64,000 nucleotides of DNA. Origin: Leucobacter sp. UT-8R-CII-1-4 (GTDB lineage Bacteria; Actinomycetota; Actinomycetes; Actinomycetales; Microbacteriaceae). The stretch is from positions 434,001 to 498,000 of the forward strand of contig NZ_JASCRS010000001.1 of the NCBI RefSeq assembly GCF_030010235.1. The letters are read 5' to 3'. How positions within the stretch are numbered: position 1 is the first letter of the stretch; the number at the start of each line of letters is the position of its first letter. The translations under genes and the position numbers were made by a program. Below are positions 16,030 to 24,339 of this stretch, piece by piece. Below the pieces are notes generated by a model, which saw nothing but the letters and a program-made list of their open reading frames with translations, was not told the DNA's origin and searched no databases.

Positions 16030-17040
16030 ATGCCAGCCGCCACTGTTCCACGTTTCCCTGCCGAGTGGGAACTGCACTCTCACACGGTGATGTCTTGGCC
16101 GAGTGAGCACATTTGGGCAGAGGACACTCGCTATGTGCGCAAAGATATTGCGCGGATCGCTCGGACACTCGCGGAGTCAGAAACCGTAATGCTCATGGCT
16201 GCTCCGCAGCATGCCGAGGATGCCGCCCGGAGCTGCGGCAAATTGGTAAACGTTGCGGAGATCCCGGTTGACGATCTCTGGGCGAGAGACACCGTCCCAG
16301 TGTTTATCGAGGATGCCGGAGGGGTCGCCGGCATCGATATGAATTTCAACGGATGGGGCAACAAGCAACAACACACGAACGACGGTGCCGTGGCTTCCCA
16401 GATTCTTCGCGAGCTTGGCATTCCAAGGGTGAACACCTCGCTAGTCGCAGAGGGCGGTTCGTTTGAGACCGACGGCGAAGGTACGCTGCTGCTCACACGC
16501 AGCTCAATCGTGAATACCAATCGAAACCCAGGTCTTAGCGAGTCAAAAATTGAGGCAGAACTTATCCGGTTACTCGGGCTGGATCGGGTGATTTGGTTTG
16601 ACGGTGTAGTCGGGGAGGACATTACCGATGCACCTATAGATTCACTCGCGCGCTTCGCAGCGCCCGGAGTCATCCTGCTAGATGTTCCGGGGCCTGGTAG
16701 TCCCGAAGATATCTGGTCTCGCGCTTCAGCCCAGGTGCGGCAAACACTCACAAATGAGGTCGATGCCCGCGGCCGCAGTTTTGAGATTATTGAACTTCCA
16801 CAACCCGATGTTGCGCGAATCCGCGGTACTGGCGAAGATTTCTTGGCGTCGTACGTCAACTATTTCGTGGGCAATAAGGTTGTGCTCATGCCGGAGTTTG
16901 GCGATCGCAAAGCAGACCGTCGCGCCCGCGATATCCTCACCGAACATTACCCAGACCGCGACATCATCCCGATTCGAATCGATGAAATCGCTTCAGGTGG
17001 TGGTGGCATCCATTGCGCCACGCATGATGTGCCCGCGTAG
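16030..17040 (+). CDS. aguA: Agmatine deiminase
   Basis: Hydrolyses agmatine to N-carbamoylputrescine and ammonia in the cytoplasm. The 336-residue protein belongs to the guanidine-modifying/PPAD family: FPAEWELHSHTVMSWP at the N-terminus, DDLWARDTVPVFI, GGSFETDGEGTLLLT and the catalytic cysteine in GGGGIHCATHDVP near the C-terminus. Length fits the family. No N-carbamoylputrescine amidohydrolase gene is adjacent. A perfect terminator follows. An Orn/Lys/Arg decarboxylase that could make agmatine lies far off at 57395. Confidence 0.92.
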   Translation: MPAATVPRFPAEWELHSHTVMSWPSEHIWAEDTRYVRKDIARIARTLAESETVMLMAAPQHAEDAARSCGKLVNVAEIPVDDLWARDTVPVFIEDAGGVAGIDMNFNGWGNKQQHTNDGAVASQILRELGIPRVNTSLVAEGGSFETDGEGTLLLTRSSIVNTNRNPGLSESKIEAELIRLLGLDRVIWFDGVVGEDITDAPIDSLARFAAPGVILLDVPGPGSPEDIWSRASAQVRQTLTNEVDARGRSFEIIELPQPDVARIRGTGEDFLASYVNYFVGNKVVLMPEFGDRKADRRARDILTEHYPDRDIIPIRIDEIASGGGGIHCATHDVPA

Positions 17041-17187
17041 CCGGATCGGGAACCGGCACGGCACAGAAGCCGACGACTGGCCGCTCACCGAGCAAATGGC
17101 GGTCTCGTACTTCGAATGCTTCGAACCACCGGCTATTGAAGAGAGCCCACTGGTAGTCGTCAGCTAGTGGAGAGCCCAACGTTTGCT

Positions 17188-17212
17188 GAGCTGCGGTAAG
17201 CAGCTCTTTTTT
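17188..17212 (+). terminator. Rho-independent terminator after aguA
   Basis: Perfect 7-bp stem GAGCTGC/GCAGCTC, loop GGTAA, followed directly by TTTTTT. It lies about 150 bases after the aguA stop. Confidence 0.85.
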
Positions 17213-17234
17213 ACAAACGCCGAATCACGGCAGC

Positions 17235-17606
17235 TTAGTTAGCGCGCTTCACAACGCTTGATTTCAGTTGCATATTGCCAAAGCCTGGCACACGCGCATC
17301 AATGTCGTGACCGCCTGCTCCACCGGCGTTCAGCCGAATGCCGGTGACCTTCGTTCCAACTTTGATGGTGCCGCCTCCACCGCCAGATACCTTCACAGTT
17401 TTCACCAGGGTGACGGTGTCGCCGTCTGAAAGCACATTGCCCACGTCGTCACGAATGACTTCACTGTCAGCTGCCTCGTTGCCCGCAGCTGATTCAGCAG
17501 CTTCCGCAGACCATTCGTGACCGCACATGGGGCATACCAGCAACGCGCCCTGTTCGTACGCGTATTGCTCCGCGCACTCAGGACACGGAGGCAGAGTGTC
17601 AGACAT
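17235..17606 (-). CDS. Zinc-ribbon PhnA/YjdM family protein
   Basis: A 123-residue protein with an N-terminal zinc ribbon (CPECAEQYAYEQGALLVCPMCGHEW: two CxxC pairs) and the C-terminal domain of the PhnA/YjdM family (VRDDVGNVLSDGDTVTLVKTVKV-like, then IKVGTKVTGIRL). Despite the name, a role in phosphonate use is not established. The ATG at 17606 overlaps the YchF stop by 8 bp, so the genes are co-translated; a longer frame upstream lies inside ychF and is not used. Confidence 0.9.
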   Translation of the reverse strand: MSDTLPPCPECAEQYAYEQGALLVCPMCGHEWSAEAAESAAGNEAADSEVIRDDVGNVLSDGDTVTLVKTVKVSGGGGGTIKVGTKVTGIRLNAGGAGGHDIDARVPGFGNMQLKSSVVKRAN

Positions 17607-18672
17607 TAAAGCGCCACTCGCACACGTCGCCGTCCTGCATGATGTATTCCTTGCCCTCCATGCGGGCTTTACCCTTGGAGCGAGCTTCGGCAACAGAACC
17701 GGTCTCGACGAGGTCTTCGAACGAGATGATCTCGCCCTTGATGAAGCCCTTTTCAAAGTCGGTGTGAATCACGCCGGCGGCCTGAGGCGCGGTGGCACCC
17801 TTTGGAATGGTCCAGGCGCGAGCTTCCTTCGGTCCTGCCGTGAGGTAGGTCTGCAGGCCGAGAGTGTCGAAGCCAACTCGTGCAAGCTGGTCAAGGCCGC
17901 TCTCTTCTTGGCCGATTGAGGACAGAAGCTCCGCGGCTTCTTCGGCGTCGAGAGCGATCAATTCGCTCTCAAGCTTTGCGTCGAGGAAGATCGCCTTGGC
18001 TGGGGCCACCAGCTCGGCGAGTGCCGCCAGTCGGTCCTTGTCACCGAGCACACCCTCGTCGACGTTGAAGACGTAAAGGAATGGCTTTGCGGTGAGCAGT
18101 CCGAGTTCACGGATTGGCTCAAGATCCAGCGAAGTCTGCGAAAGCAGCTTGCCGTCGTTCAACGCAGCGAGCGCTTCTTTGGCAACGGCGACTACGGAAG
18201 CGTCAATCTTTTTGCCTTTGAGTTCCTTCTCGTAACGCACCAGCGCCTTATCGAGAGTCTGCAGATCGGCAAGGATCAGCTCGGTGTTGATGGTCTCCAT
18301 GTCGCTAGCGGGGTTGACCGAGCCATCAACGTGAATCACGTCTGGGTCGTCAAAGCCGCGAACCACCTGGGCGATGGCGTCTGCCTCGCGAATGTTCGCG
18401 AGGAACTGGTTGCCAAGGCCTTCGCCCTCGCTCGCACCGCGAACGATGCCTGCGATATCTACGAAGCTGACGGGAGCCGGCAGAATGCGCTCGCTACCAA
18501 AGATTTCAGCAAGCTTGTCGAGACGAGCATCGGGCAGGTTGACTACGCCGACGTTCGGTTCGATTGTCGCGAAGGGGTAGTTTGCCGCGAGTGCGTCGTT
18601 ATGGGTAAGCGCGTTGAAGAGGGTCGACTTGCCGACATTCGGCAGTCCCACGATTCCGATAGTAAGAGCCAC
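17599..18672 (-). CDS. ychF: Redox-regulated ATPase YchF (OBG family)
   Basis: A 357-residue P-loop protein that binds ATP rather than GTP and associates with ribosomes. G1 is GLPNVGKST (8-16), G3 is DIAG, the NxxE-like specificity motif falls in NVDEG, and the C-terminal TGS domain carries GVIHTDFEKGFIKGEI and MQDGDVCEWRFNV. Length is typical. The start is a GTG eight bases after TAGACT with no ribosome site, suggesting a leaderless message. It overlaps the zinc-ribbon gene downstream. Confidence 0.97.
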   Translation of the reverse strand: MALTIGIVGLPNVGKSTLFNALTHNDALAANYPFATIEPNVGVVNLPDARLDKLAEIFGSERILPAPVSFVDIAGIVRGASEGEGLGNQFLANIREADAIAQVVRGFDDPDVIHVDGSVNPASDMETINTELILADLQTLDKALVRYEKELKGKKIDASVVAVAKEALAALNDGKLLSQTSLDLEPIRELGLLTAKPFLYVFNVDEGVLGDKDRLAALAELVAPAKAIFLDAKLESELIALDAEEAAELLSSIGQEESGLDQLARVGFDTLGLQTYLTAGPKEARAWTIPKGATAPQAAGVIHTDFEKGFIKGEIISFEDLVETGSVAEARSKGKARMEGKEYIMQDGDVCEWRFNV

Positions 18673-18680
18673 GGGGGTTA

Positions 18681-18686
18681 AGTCTA
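18681..18686 (-). promoter_or_regulatory. -10 box of a probable leaderless promoter (ychF)
   Basis: TAGACT on the minus strand, eight bases before the GTG at 18672. Confidence 0.4.
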
Positions 18687-18731
18687 CCTGGCACGGGGCA
18701 GGCGCGTCTGATCAGTCGCCAAATTGAACAT

Positions 18732-18763
18732 TGGGTGCGGTCAGCTCCGATGCGCCGCACCCA
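18732..18763 (-). terminator. Hairpin after the DUF1761 gene
   Basis: Nine-bp stem TGGGTGCGG/CCGCACCCA with a 14-base loop, just past the DUF1761 stop; only a weak T-rich tail follows. Confidence 0.5.
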
Positions 18764-18768
18764 GCAAA

Positions 18769-19194
18769 CTAGGCGAGCGCTGGCGGCCAGACACCGATCA
18801 CGAGCGACAGCACGATAATGGTGACGAGTTCGTGGGCGCAGTTCAGCACGGTGAGCCGCGCTGGCCGACCCTCGAACGCATCGTGGGTGACAAAGCGCGC
18901 AGCGGTGAATCCCGCCCACATCAGCAAACCGGTGATCAGTGCCGAGTATACGAATAGGCCGCCGTAGAACTGCCATGCGATGTAAGCGGCACCCGCGAGT
19001 ACCCAAGAGGTGACGAAGCTCACAACTAGGGTGGCAAGAATCGGCCCGAGTGGGCTTTTGCCTTCGCCGGGTTTGACCCCGGTCAAGCGCATCCAGGTGT
19101 TGCCCATCACCTTTGGCGAGTACCAAATAAACCCGACAACCATTGTTGAAAGGGTTGCGGCGATGACGGCGAGATAATTAATTTCGGGGACCAC
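18769..19194 (-). CDS. DUF1761 family membrane protein
   Basis: A 141-residue membrane protein with four hydrophobic helices. The N-terminal INYLAVIAATLSTMVVGFIWYSP followed by GNTWMRLTG is the DUF1761 signature. Function unknown. The GTG at 19194 is chosen because AGGAG lies five bases upstream; earlier in-frame codons to 19260 look non-coding. Divergent from the exonuclease gene. Confidence 0.88.
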   Translation of the reverse strand: MVPEINYLAVIAATLSTMVVGFIWYSPKVMGNTWMRLTGVKPGEGKSPLGPILATLVVSFVTSWVLAGAAYIAWQFYGGLFVYSALITGLLMWAGFTAARFVTHDAFEGRPARLTVLNCAHELVTIIVLSLVIGVWPPALA

Positions 19195-19360
19195 GTTCAC
19201 TCCTGTGTGTAAGGGCGGTGTCTTGCATCGCCGGTGGCCAATTGGTAGATCTGCGTACATTCTTACACCCAGCTACCGACATTGCAGTAGCAGCGATTTC
19301 GGCGCGCCATATCGGGCCCCACATGCGCGCTTGTCAGGGGTGTGTGGAAAGGTAGTTACT

Positions 19361-19948
19361 GTGCCAATTGATTTCACCGCTATCGATTTTGAGACCGCGA
19401 ACAGTCACGCATCTTCTGCGTGTTCGGTCGGGCTGGTTCGCATTCGCGACGGCAAGGTAGCGGATCGCGCGCGCTGGTTAATTAAGCCGCCTGCGGGCCA
19501 CGATGAGTTTTTGCCTTTCAACATTAAGATTCACGGGATCACCCCTGCGATGGTTGAGGATGCTGCCGGGTGGGCGGAGCAGCTCACGGAACTGCGTGAG
19601 TTTATTGGCGACGACATCGCCGTGGCACACAACGCGGGGTTCGATATGGGTGTTATTCGCACCGCTTGCGCCGAAACCGTGATGCCAACCCCGAAGCTGC
19701 GCTATCTATGCACGGTTCAGCTTTCGCGCAAAACCTACGACATTCCTTCGCACCGTTTGCCTCTTGCTGCGGCGGCAGCTGGTTTCGGAGAGTTTTCGCA
19801 CCACGAGGCGCTCGCAGATGCTGAGGCGTGTGCGGCGATCGTGGTTGATGCGGCTCGACGTCACAACGTTGACGATGTGCCAGCGCTCGCGAAGGCCACC
19901 GGGTTGCGTATTGCGCAGCTGAAGGCGATCCCGCTCAAACTTTCGTAG
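19361..19948 (+). CDS. DnaQ-type 3'-5' exonuclease
   Basis: A 195-residue DEDDh exonuclease. Exo I is FTAIDFETANSH (D and E metal ligands), Exo II is VAHNAGFDMGV, and Exo III is HHEALADAEACA with the catalytic histidine at the start. It resembles stand-alone proofreading or repair exonucleases rather than a full polymerase III epsilon subunit. GTG at 19361 with AAAGG eight bases upstream. Its 3' end overlaps the convergent GNAT gene by 14 bp. Confidence 0.92.
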   Translation: MPIDFTAIDFETANSHASSACSVGLVRIRDGKVADRARWLIKPPAGHDEFLPFNIKIHGITPAMVEDAAGWAEQLTELREFIGDDIAVAHNAGFDMGVIRTACAETVMPTPKLRYLCTVQLSRKTYDIPSHRLPLAAAAAGFGEFSHHEALADAEACAAIVVDAARRHNVDDVPALAKATGLRIAQLKAIPLKLS

Positions 19949-20549
19949 CGGGCTCCCGCCACATTGTGGTCACGAGTGGCGCACCGGCTGCCGAGACAAA
20001 CTCTCCGTGCCGCGCAAATCCAACGGACTCGTAACGCGCTAGGTTTGCCGGGTTTGTCGATTCAAGATATGCGGCTTCGCCTACCTGATCGAGCGCTGCA
20101 AGATTTTCACGTAATAGCGCCATGCCGATCCCGCGCCCCCGATGCTTGTTCGCGGTCGCCAAGAGGCTGAGATAGTGCGACTCGCGATCGCGCGGGTGGT
20201 TCTTTTCGAACTGTTCGAATGTTTCAAAGAGTACGTTTGCGCGATCGGCACAATCACGTTCGACAAAGGCTAGAAGCTCAGCTTCACGTTCGGCACTCAG
20301 TTCGTCCATGCCAGCTGGAATCCAGAGGGTTGCCGCTTCTGCGTTTGGTGTCATCCACACGGAGCCGTATTCGATGCCCTGTGACACCACAATTCGGAAC
20401 CATTGCAACTGCCGCTCGCGGCGCTGCACGGCATCGCCGCCGAAGGCCCAGCCCCAAAGCGGGTCATCGTGGAATCCATCGGCGAAGGTTTCACAGACCG
20501 CGTCAAGGTCGGCAGCCGTTGCTTGAGTAGGTGCGAATTTCTCCGTCAT
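19935..20549 (-). CDS. GNAT family N-acetyltransferase
   Basis: A 204-residue acetyltransferase. The acetyl-CoA loop is visible as HRGRGIGMALLRENL, preceded by ESHYLSLLATANK and followed by AAYLESTNPANLARYESVGF. Substrate unknown. Start chosen at the ATG at 20549 because TATGCT ends exactly six bases upstream; the earlier ATG at 20570 lacks any support. Confidence 0.9.
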   Translation of the reverse strand: MTEKFAPTQATAADLDAVCETFADGFHDDPLWGWAFGGDAVQRRERQLQWFRIVVSQGIEYGSVWMTPNAEAATLWIPAGMDELSAEREAELLAFVERDCADRANVLFETFEQFEKNHPRDRESHYLSLLATANKHRGRGIGMALLRENLAALDQVGEAAYLESTNPANLARYESVGFARHGEFVSAAGAPLVTTMWREPATKV

Positions 20550-20555
20550 TTGCCC

Positions 20556-20561
20556 AGCATA
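20556..20561 (-). promoter_or_regulatory. -10 box of a probable leaderless promoter (GNAT gene)
   Basis: TATGCT on the minus strand, six bases before the ATG at 20549. It decides between two in-frame starts. Confidence 0.5.
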
Positions 20562-20599
20562 ATGCGCCATCGTGCTCCCTGGTATCGGTTCGGTAATAC

Positions 20600-20638
20600 A
20601 AAAAAGCCCCGTGCCGAAAGGACGGCACGGGGCTTTTT
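20600..20638 (-). terminator. Strong terminator after glpX (possibly bidirectional)
   Basis: Stem AAAAAGCCCCGTGCC / GGCACGGGGCTTTTT with loop GAAAGGAC; T-run on both strands. Confidence 0.9.
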
Positions 20639-20646
20639 GCGAAAAG

Positions 20647-21630
20647 TTAGCTCCAGCGATCGGGGCGCTGATCGGTGATCACACGACGAATTGTGCCGGA
20701 GAACGAACGCATTACGACGCTCTCTGAACGCAAGAACGGCCCACGACGCTGAACACCGTCGAGGAAGTCTGCTGAGGTGATGCCGGTTGCCACGAAGTAG
20801 CAGTTGTCGCTGGCGACCAGATCGTTTGCGTGCAGCACACGCTCTAGGTCGTGACCCGCGGCGAGCGCCTGCTCACGCTCGGCGTCGTCTTTTGGCCAGA
20901 GCTTGCCCTGGATCACACCGCCGAGAGCTTTCACTGCGCACGCGGTGATGATGCCCTCTGGGGTGCCACCGATGCCTACGGCAAGGTCAACACGCGAGTT
21001 CCACTGTGCAGCGTTCACGCCTGCAGCAACGTCACCGTCCATGATGAGGCGGGTGCCAGCGCCCGCTGCACGAATGTCGGCAATCAGCTGCTCGTGGCGT
21101 GGGCGATCGAGCACAGCAACTCGAATGTCGCTGACGTCCACGTTTTTTGCGCGTGCCAGGGCACGGATGTTTTCGCCGATTGGGCGCTCGATGTCGACGA
21201 TGCCAACACCTTCTGGGCCGCAGACGAGCTTGTCCATGTAGAACACTGCCGATGGGTCGTACATGCTGCCGCGGTCCGCGACCGCGATCACTGAGAGTGC
21301 ACCGGGGCGCCCCTCGGCGGTAAGCCGGGTGCCGTCGATGGGATCCACCGCGACATCGCACTCTGCGCCTTCGCCGTTGCCAACCTGTTCCCCGTTGTAG
21401 AGCCAGGGTGCATCGTCTTTTTCGCCCTCGCCGATGACGACTGTGCCGTTCATGTTCACGGTCGAAAGGAATCGGCGCATTGCGTCGACGGCGGCACCGT
21501 CTGCGGCGTTTTTGTCGCCACGTCCGATCCAGGGGGTTGCCCGGATTGCGGCAGCCTCGGTTGCGCGCACCAGCTCCATGGCCAGGTTGCGGTCGGGTTG
21601 CCAGGTGCCGAGCGAGTCGTGTTCAGTCAT
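20647..21630 (-). CDS. glpX: Class II fructose-1,6-bisphosphatase
   Basis: Gluconeogenic phosphatase converting fructose-1,6-bisphosphate to fructose-6-phosphate. The 327-residue protein shows the GlpX metal motifs GEGEKDDAPWLYNGE and VDPIDGTRLTAEGRPGAL, then GGTPEGIITACAVKALGG. Length is typical. The ATG lies six bases after TACGCT. The class II aldolase at 23311 acts on the same metabolite. Confidence 0.97.
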   Translation of the reverse strand: MTEHDSLGTWQPDRNLAMELVRATEAAAIRATPWIGRGDKNAADGAAVDAMRRFLSTVNMNGTVVIGEGEKDDAPWLYNGEQVGNGEGAECDVAVDPIDGTRLTAEGRPGALSVIAVADRGSMYDPSAVFYMDKLVCGPEGVGIVDIERPIGENIRALARAKNVDVSDIRVAVLDRPRHEQLIADIRAAGAGTRLIMDGDVAAGVNAAQWNSRVDLAVGIGGTPEGIITACAVKALGGVIQGKLWPKDDAEREQALAAGHDLERVLHANDLVASDNCYFVATGITSADFLDGVQRRGPFLRSESVVMRSFSGTIRRVITDQRPDRWS

Positions 21631-21636
21631 GCCTTA

Positions 21637-21642
21637 AGCGTA
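21637..21642 (-). promoter_or_regulatory. -10 box of a probable leaderless promoter (glpX)
   Basis: TACGCT on the minus strand, six bases before the ATG at 21630. Confidence 0.5.
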
Positions 21643-21749
21643 CCGTGGCCGACGGGCGCCTGTTTGCTGCGGCAGTGCCGATCCGCGCGAAATACCAAAA
21701 ATCTCAGCCCGATGTCAGGCATTTGGCGCTCATTGAGCCTTCACGAGAG

Positions 21750-21792
21750 ATGTAAAGCAAGCTTGACATCAATGTAAAGGAAACTGTACATT
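21750..21792 (+). promoter_or_regulatory. Promoter with overlapping repeats before the CPBP - membrane protein - Xre operon
   Basis: A canonical -35 TTGACA (21763-21768) and -10 TACATT (21787-21792), 18-bp spacing, with the ATG six bases after the -10, hence leaderless. The octamer ATGTAAAG occurs at 21750-21757 and 21772-21779, and the second forms a near-perfect inverted repeat with CTTGACAT across the -35. This is a likely operator, possibly for the Xre-type regulator at the end of the operon. Confidence 0.65.
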
Positions 21793-21798
21793 TCAAAC

Positions 21799-22518
21799 AT
21801 GACCGCAACATCTCCCGCCACTTCACCTGCATCCACAGCCAAAACACCACTCCTGCGCATCGCAGGCGTGCTTTCACTTCGCCCCGTGCTGATTCTCGCG
21901 ATGGGCCTCGGCCTACTCGCCGCGAACTTCTCGCTGATGTACACCAACGCTCTCATCGTGGTCATCGACGTGATCACCCTCTTCACGCTCGCAGCCGCTA
22001 TGAAAGCAGAAGGCAGTTCACTCGGCGCGCTTTTCGGGCGGTGGCGGTGGATCGACCTCGCGTGGGGCGCACTCATGCTCGTGATCGTGACCGTCGGGTT
22101 CTTCATGTCAAACTACGCAGCGAACCTAATTGTGTACGGCGGCGCTCCCCCGTTCTCAACAGACGTGCCAGTGGTACCGCTCTGGCTGGGTCTTGTCGCC
22201 CTGATCATCGCACCGGCAACAATCGCTTTCGCAGAAGAAGCGCTCTATCGCGGATACGCACAACCGAGACTGGCTGGGCGCATCGGCACTGCCCTCTCGC
22301 TCATCATTGTTGCCGTGATCTTTGGTGTGCAGCACATAGGTTTCGCCCTCGGAACATTCGAAGATGTGCTGGCGAAAGTTCTGACAACCTTCTTCGCGGG
22401 TCTAATTCTTGGCGCACTGATGCTCTGGATGAAACGTATTATGCCGTTGGCGCTCGCACACTGGGGTCTCGACATACTCTTCCTCGGCCTGCCGACCTTT
22501 TACCTGGCCATCGCCTAA
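21799..22518 (+). CDS. CPBP family intramembrane metalloprotease
   Basis: A 239-residue membrane protein of the CPBP (Abi) family. All core motifs are present: AEEALYRGY (glutamate pair plus arginine), GVQHIGFALG (histidine) and LAHWGLDILFLG. Six or seven hydrophobic helices. In many bacteria such proteins accompany bacteriocin or signalling peptides; none is visible here. It heads a three-gene unit with a small membrane protein and an Xre-type regulator. Confidence 0.92.
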   Translation: MTATSPATSPASTAKTPLLRIAGVLSLRPVLILAMGLGLLAANFSLMYTNALIVVIDVITLFTLAAAMKAEGSSLGALFGRWRWIDLAWGALMLVIVTVGFFMSNYAANLIVYGGAPPFSTDVPVVPLWLGLVALIIAPATIAFAEEALYRGYAQPRLAGRIGTALSLIIVAVIFGVQHIGFALGTFEDVLAKVLTTFFAGLILGALMLWMKRIMPLALAHWGLDILFLGLPTFYLAIA

Positions 22519-22577
22519 GACGCCAGCACTTCGAACGCCAACGCCCCTCACGAACCAACTGCCAGCTAGGAACCACC

Positions 22578-22976
22578 ATGAGCACCGAGCAAAGCCCAAA
22601 AACTACCCGAACCCCGCACTTTCGTTACCTCACGAGATTCAGCATTGGCATGGTGCTCTATATCGTCACGCTTTTTATCGCGATCGCAATACGCAACGAA
22701 GGTATTGGCACCTGGCAACCGGGGCTACTGACGCTGCCGAGCGTGGCAATCATCGCTTGGGCAGTCATTGCGTACTACCGAGAATCAGACGAGTTCGTGC
22801 AGCGCAAACTCGGTGAATCATTCATTGTTGGATTCGCCATTGGCGTGCCGGTAGTACTCGTGCTCGGTTTGCTCGAAACGTTTGGTGGCCCGCACATCAA
22901 TGGAATGGTGTCATTTGGCGTGCTCATGACGGGCTGGCTGATCGGATCAATCGTCGCGGGCATCCGCTACCGCTAG
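22578..22976 (+). CDS. Small membrane protein, DUF2178-like or unknown
   Basis: A 132-residue protein with four hydrophobic helices and a conserved-looking YYRESDEFVQRKLGESFIVGFAIG loop between helices 2 and 3. Proteins of this shape often sit just before YozG-type Xre regulators and may be sensed or regulated partners. AGGAA lies five bases before the ATG at 22578. It lies 59 bp after the CPBP gene and 9 bp before the regulator. Confidence 0.75.
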   Translation: MSTEQSPKTTRTPHFRYLTRFSIGMVLYIVTLFIAIAIRNEGIGTWQPGLLTLPSVAIIAWAVIAYYRESDEFVQRKLGESFIVGFAIGVPVVLVLGLLETFGGPHINGMVSFGVLMTGWLIGSIVAGIRYR

Positions 22977-22985
22977 GGTGCAGAC

Positions 22986-23183
22986 ATGCAAAACAGCATT
23001 CGCGCCCGCCGCACCGCAAAACAGTGGTCGCAGGCCGAGCTTGGCGACCGCCTCGGGGTCTCCCGTCAAACCGTGATCGCAATCGAAAACGGAAAATACG
23101 ATCCATCGTTGCCCCTCGCGTTCAAGCTGGCAGCGGTCTTTGAAGCAAGCATCGAAGAGCTATTCGTGCCAGAAATCGAATGA
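22986..23183 (+). CDS. Xre family transcriptional regulator (YozG-like)
   Basis: A 65-residue helix-turn-helix protein: IRARRTAKQWSQAELGDRLG, SRQTVIAIENGKYDPSLPLA, FKLAAVFEASIEELF. It is a single DNA-binding domain with no sensor, typical of the type found with small membrane proteins. It likely represses its own operon at the ATGTAAAG repeats near 21750-21792 (inferred from position). Confidence 0.92.
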   Translation: MQNSIRARRTAKQWSQAELGDRLGVSRQTVIAIENGKYDPSLPLAFKLAAVFEASIEELFVPEIE

Positions 23184-23252
23184 GAACTGACAGATCCGGC
23201 AGAAACCGCCCGTAGCTACGCGCAGTTTCAGGCCAGGCAGGGGCGAACGGCC

Positions 23253-23258
23253 TAGACT
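23253..23258 (+). promoter_or_regulatory. Candidate -10 box for the aldolase gene
   Basis: TAGACT, 52 bases before the ATG; no clear -35. A ribosome site GAGAAAGG lies seven bases before the ATG at 23311. Confidence 0.35.
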
Positions 23259-23310
23259 TGAGCGAAGGATCAGCAAGTCAGCTTGCCCGCCAACCGAGAA
23301 AGGCACCCCT

Positions 23311-24339
23311 ATGCCCGTCGCAACTCCGCAACAGTACGCCGCAATGCTCGACGCCGCGAAGAACGGCGGGTTCGCCTTCCCAGCGATCAACGTCTCTAGC
23401 TCGCAGACGCTCAATGCAGCGCTGCAGGGCTTTGCCGAGGCAGGTAGTGATGGCATTCTGCAGGTGAGCTTTGGCGGTGCCGACTACTTCGCGGGCCACA
23501 CCGTGAAGAACCGCGCGGGCGGCGCTATCGCCTTCGCAAAGTACGCCGAAGAGGTCGCGAAGGCCTACGACGTCACGGTTGCGTTGCACACCGATCACTG
23601 CCCAAAGGATCACCTGGATTCGTTCGTGCTGCCACTTCTTGAGGCAAGCGAGGCGCGCGTCGCAGAGGGCGGCCTGCCGTACTTCCAGTCGCACATGTGG
23701 GACGGTTCGGCTGTGCCGTTGACCGAGAACCTTGAGATCGCCAAGTCCCTGCTGCCTCGTATGGCTGCGGCCGGCATCATTCTTGAGGTCGAGATTGGTG
23801 TTGTCGGTGGCGAAGAAGACGGCATCACCCACGAGATCAACGACCAGCTTTACACCACCCTCGAAGACGCGGTCTCGACCGTTGAGGCGCTCGGCCTCGG
23901 CGAACAGGGACGCTACCTGACCGCGCTCACCTTCGGCAACGTGCACGGTGTGTACAAGCCAGGTGGCGTGAAGCTTCGCCCAGAACTGCTGAATGAAATT
24001 CAGCAGGGTCTTGCCGCGAAATACGGCACCGGTTCGAAGCCGCTTGATCTTGTATTCCACGGTGGATCAGGATCGACTGCGCAAGAAATCGCTGAGGCTG
24101 TTTCGCACGGCGTCATCAAGATGAACATCGACACCGATACCCAGTACGCGTTTACTCGCCCGGTCGCCGACTACATGTTCAAGAACTACGACGGCGTGCT
24201 CAAGATCGACGGCGAAGTGGGCAACAAGAAGCAGTATGACCCACGCGCCTATGGCAAGGTTGCTGAGACCGCAATGGCCGCACGCATTGTTGAGGCCGCG
24301 CAGCAGCTCGGCAGCGCTGGAAAGTCAGTGAGCGCGTGA
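23311..24339 (+). CDS. fbaA: Class II fructose-bisphosphate aldolase
   Basis: Glycolytic/gluconeogenic zinc aldolase, 342 residues. Zinc and substrate motifs: LHTDHCPKDHLD, EVEIGVVGGEEDG, GNVHGVYKPGGVKL, VFHGGSGST and KMNIDTDTQYAF. Length and motifs match the actinobacterial long (type A) form. Its stop overlaps the next gene's GTG (GTGA). Confidence 0.97.
   Translation: MPVATPQQYAAMLDAAKNGGFAFPAINVSSSQTLNAALQGFAEAGSDGILQVSFGGADYFAGHTVKNRAGGAIAFAKYAEEVAKAYDVTVALHTDHCPKDHLDSFVLPLLEASEARVAEGGLPYFQSHMWDGSAVPLTENLEIAKSLLPRMAAAGIILEVEIGVVGGEEDGITHEINDQLYTTLEDAVSTVEALGLGEQGRYLTALTFGNVHGVYKPGGVKLRPELLNEIQQGLAAKYGTGSKPLDLVFHGGSGSTAQEIAEAVSHGVIKMNIDTDTQYAFTRPVADYMFKNYDGVLKIDGEVGNKKQYDPRAYGKVAETAMAARIVEAAQQLGSAGKSVSA

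Noticed and set aside
17041-17167. An open stretch after aguA ending at 17167, possibly a frameshifted tail of the enzyme
   Set aside because: The enzyme already has its full C-terminal catalytic motif and normal length; the stretch has no start signal and resembles nothing I know.
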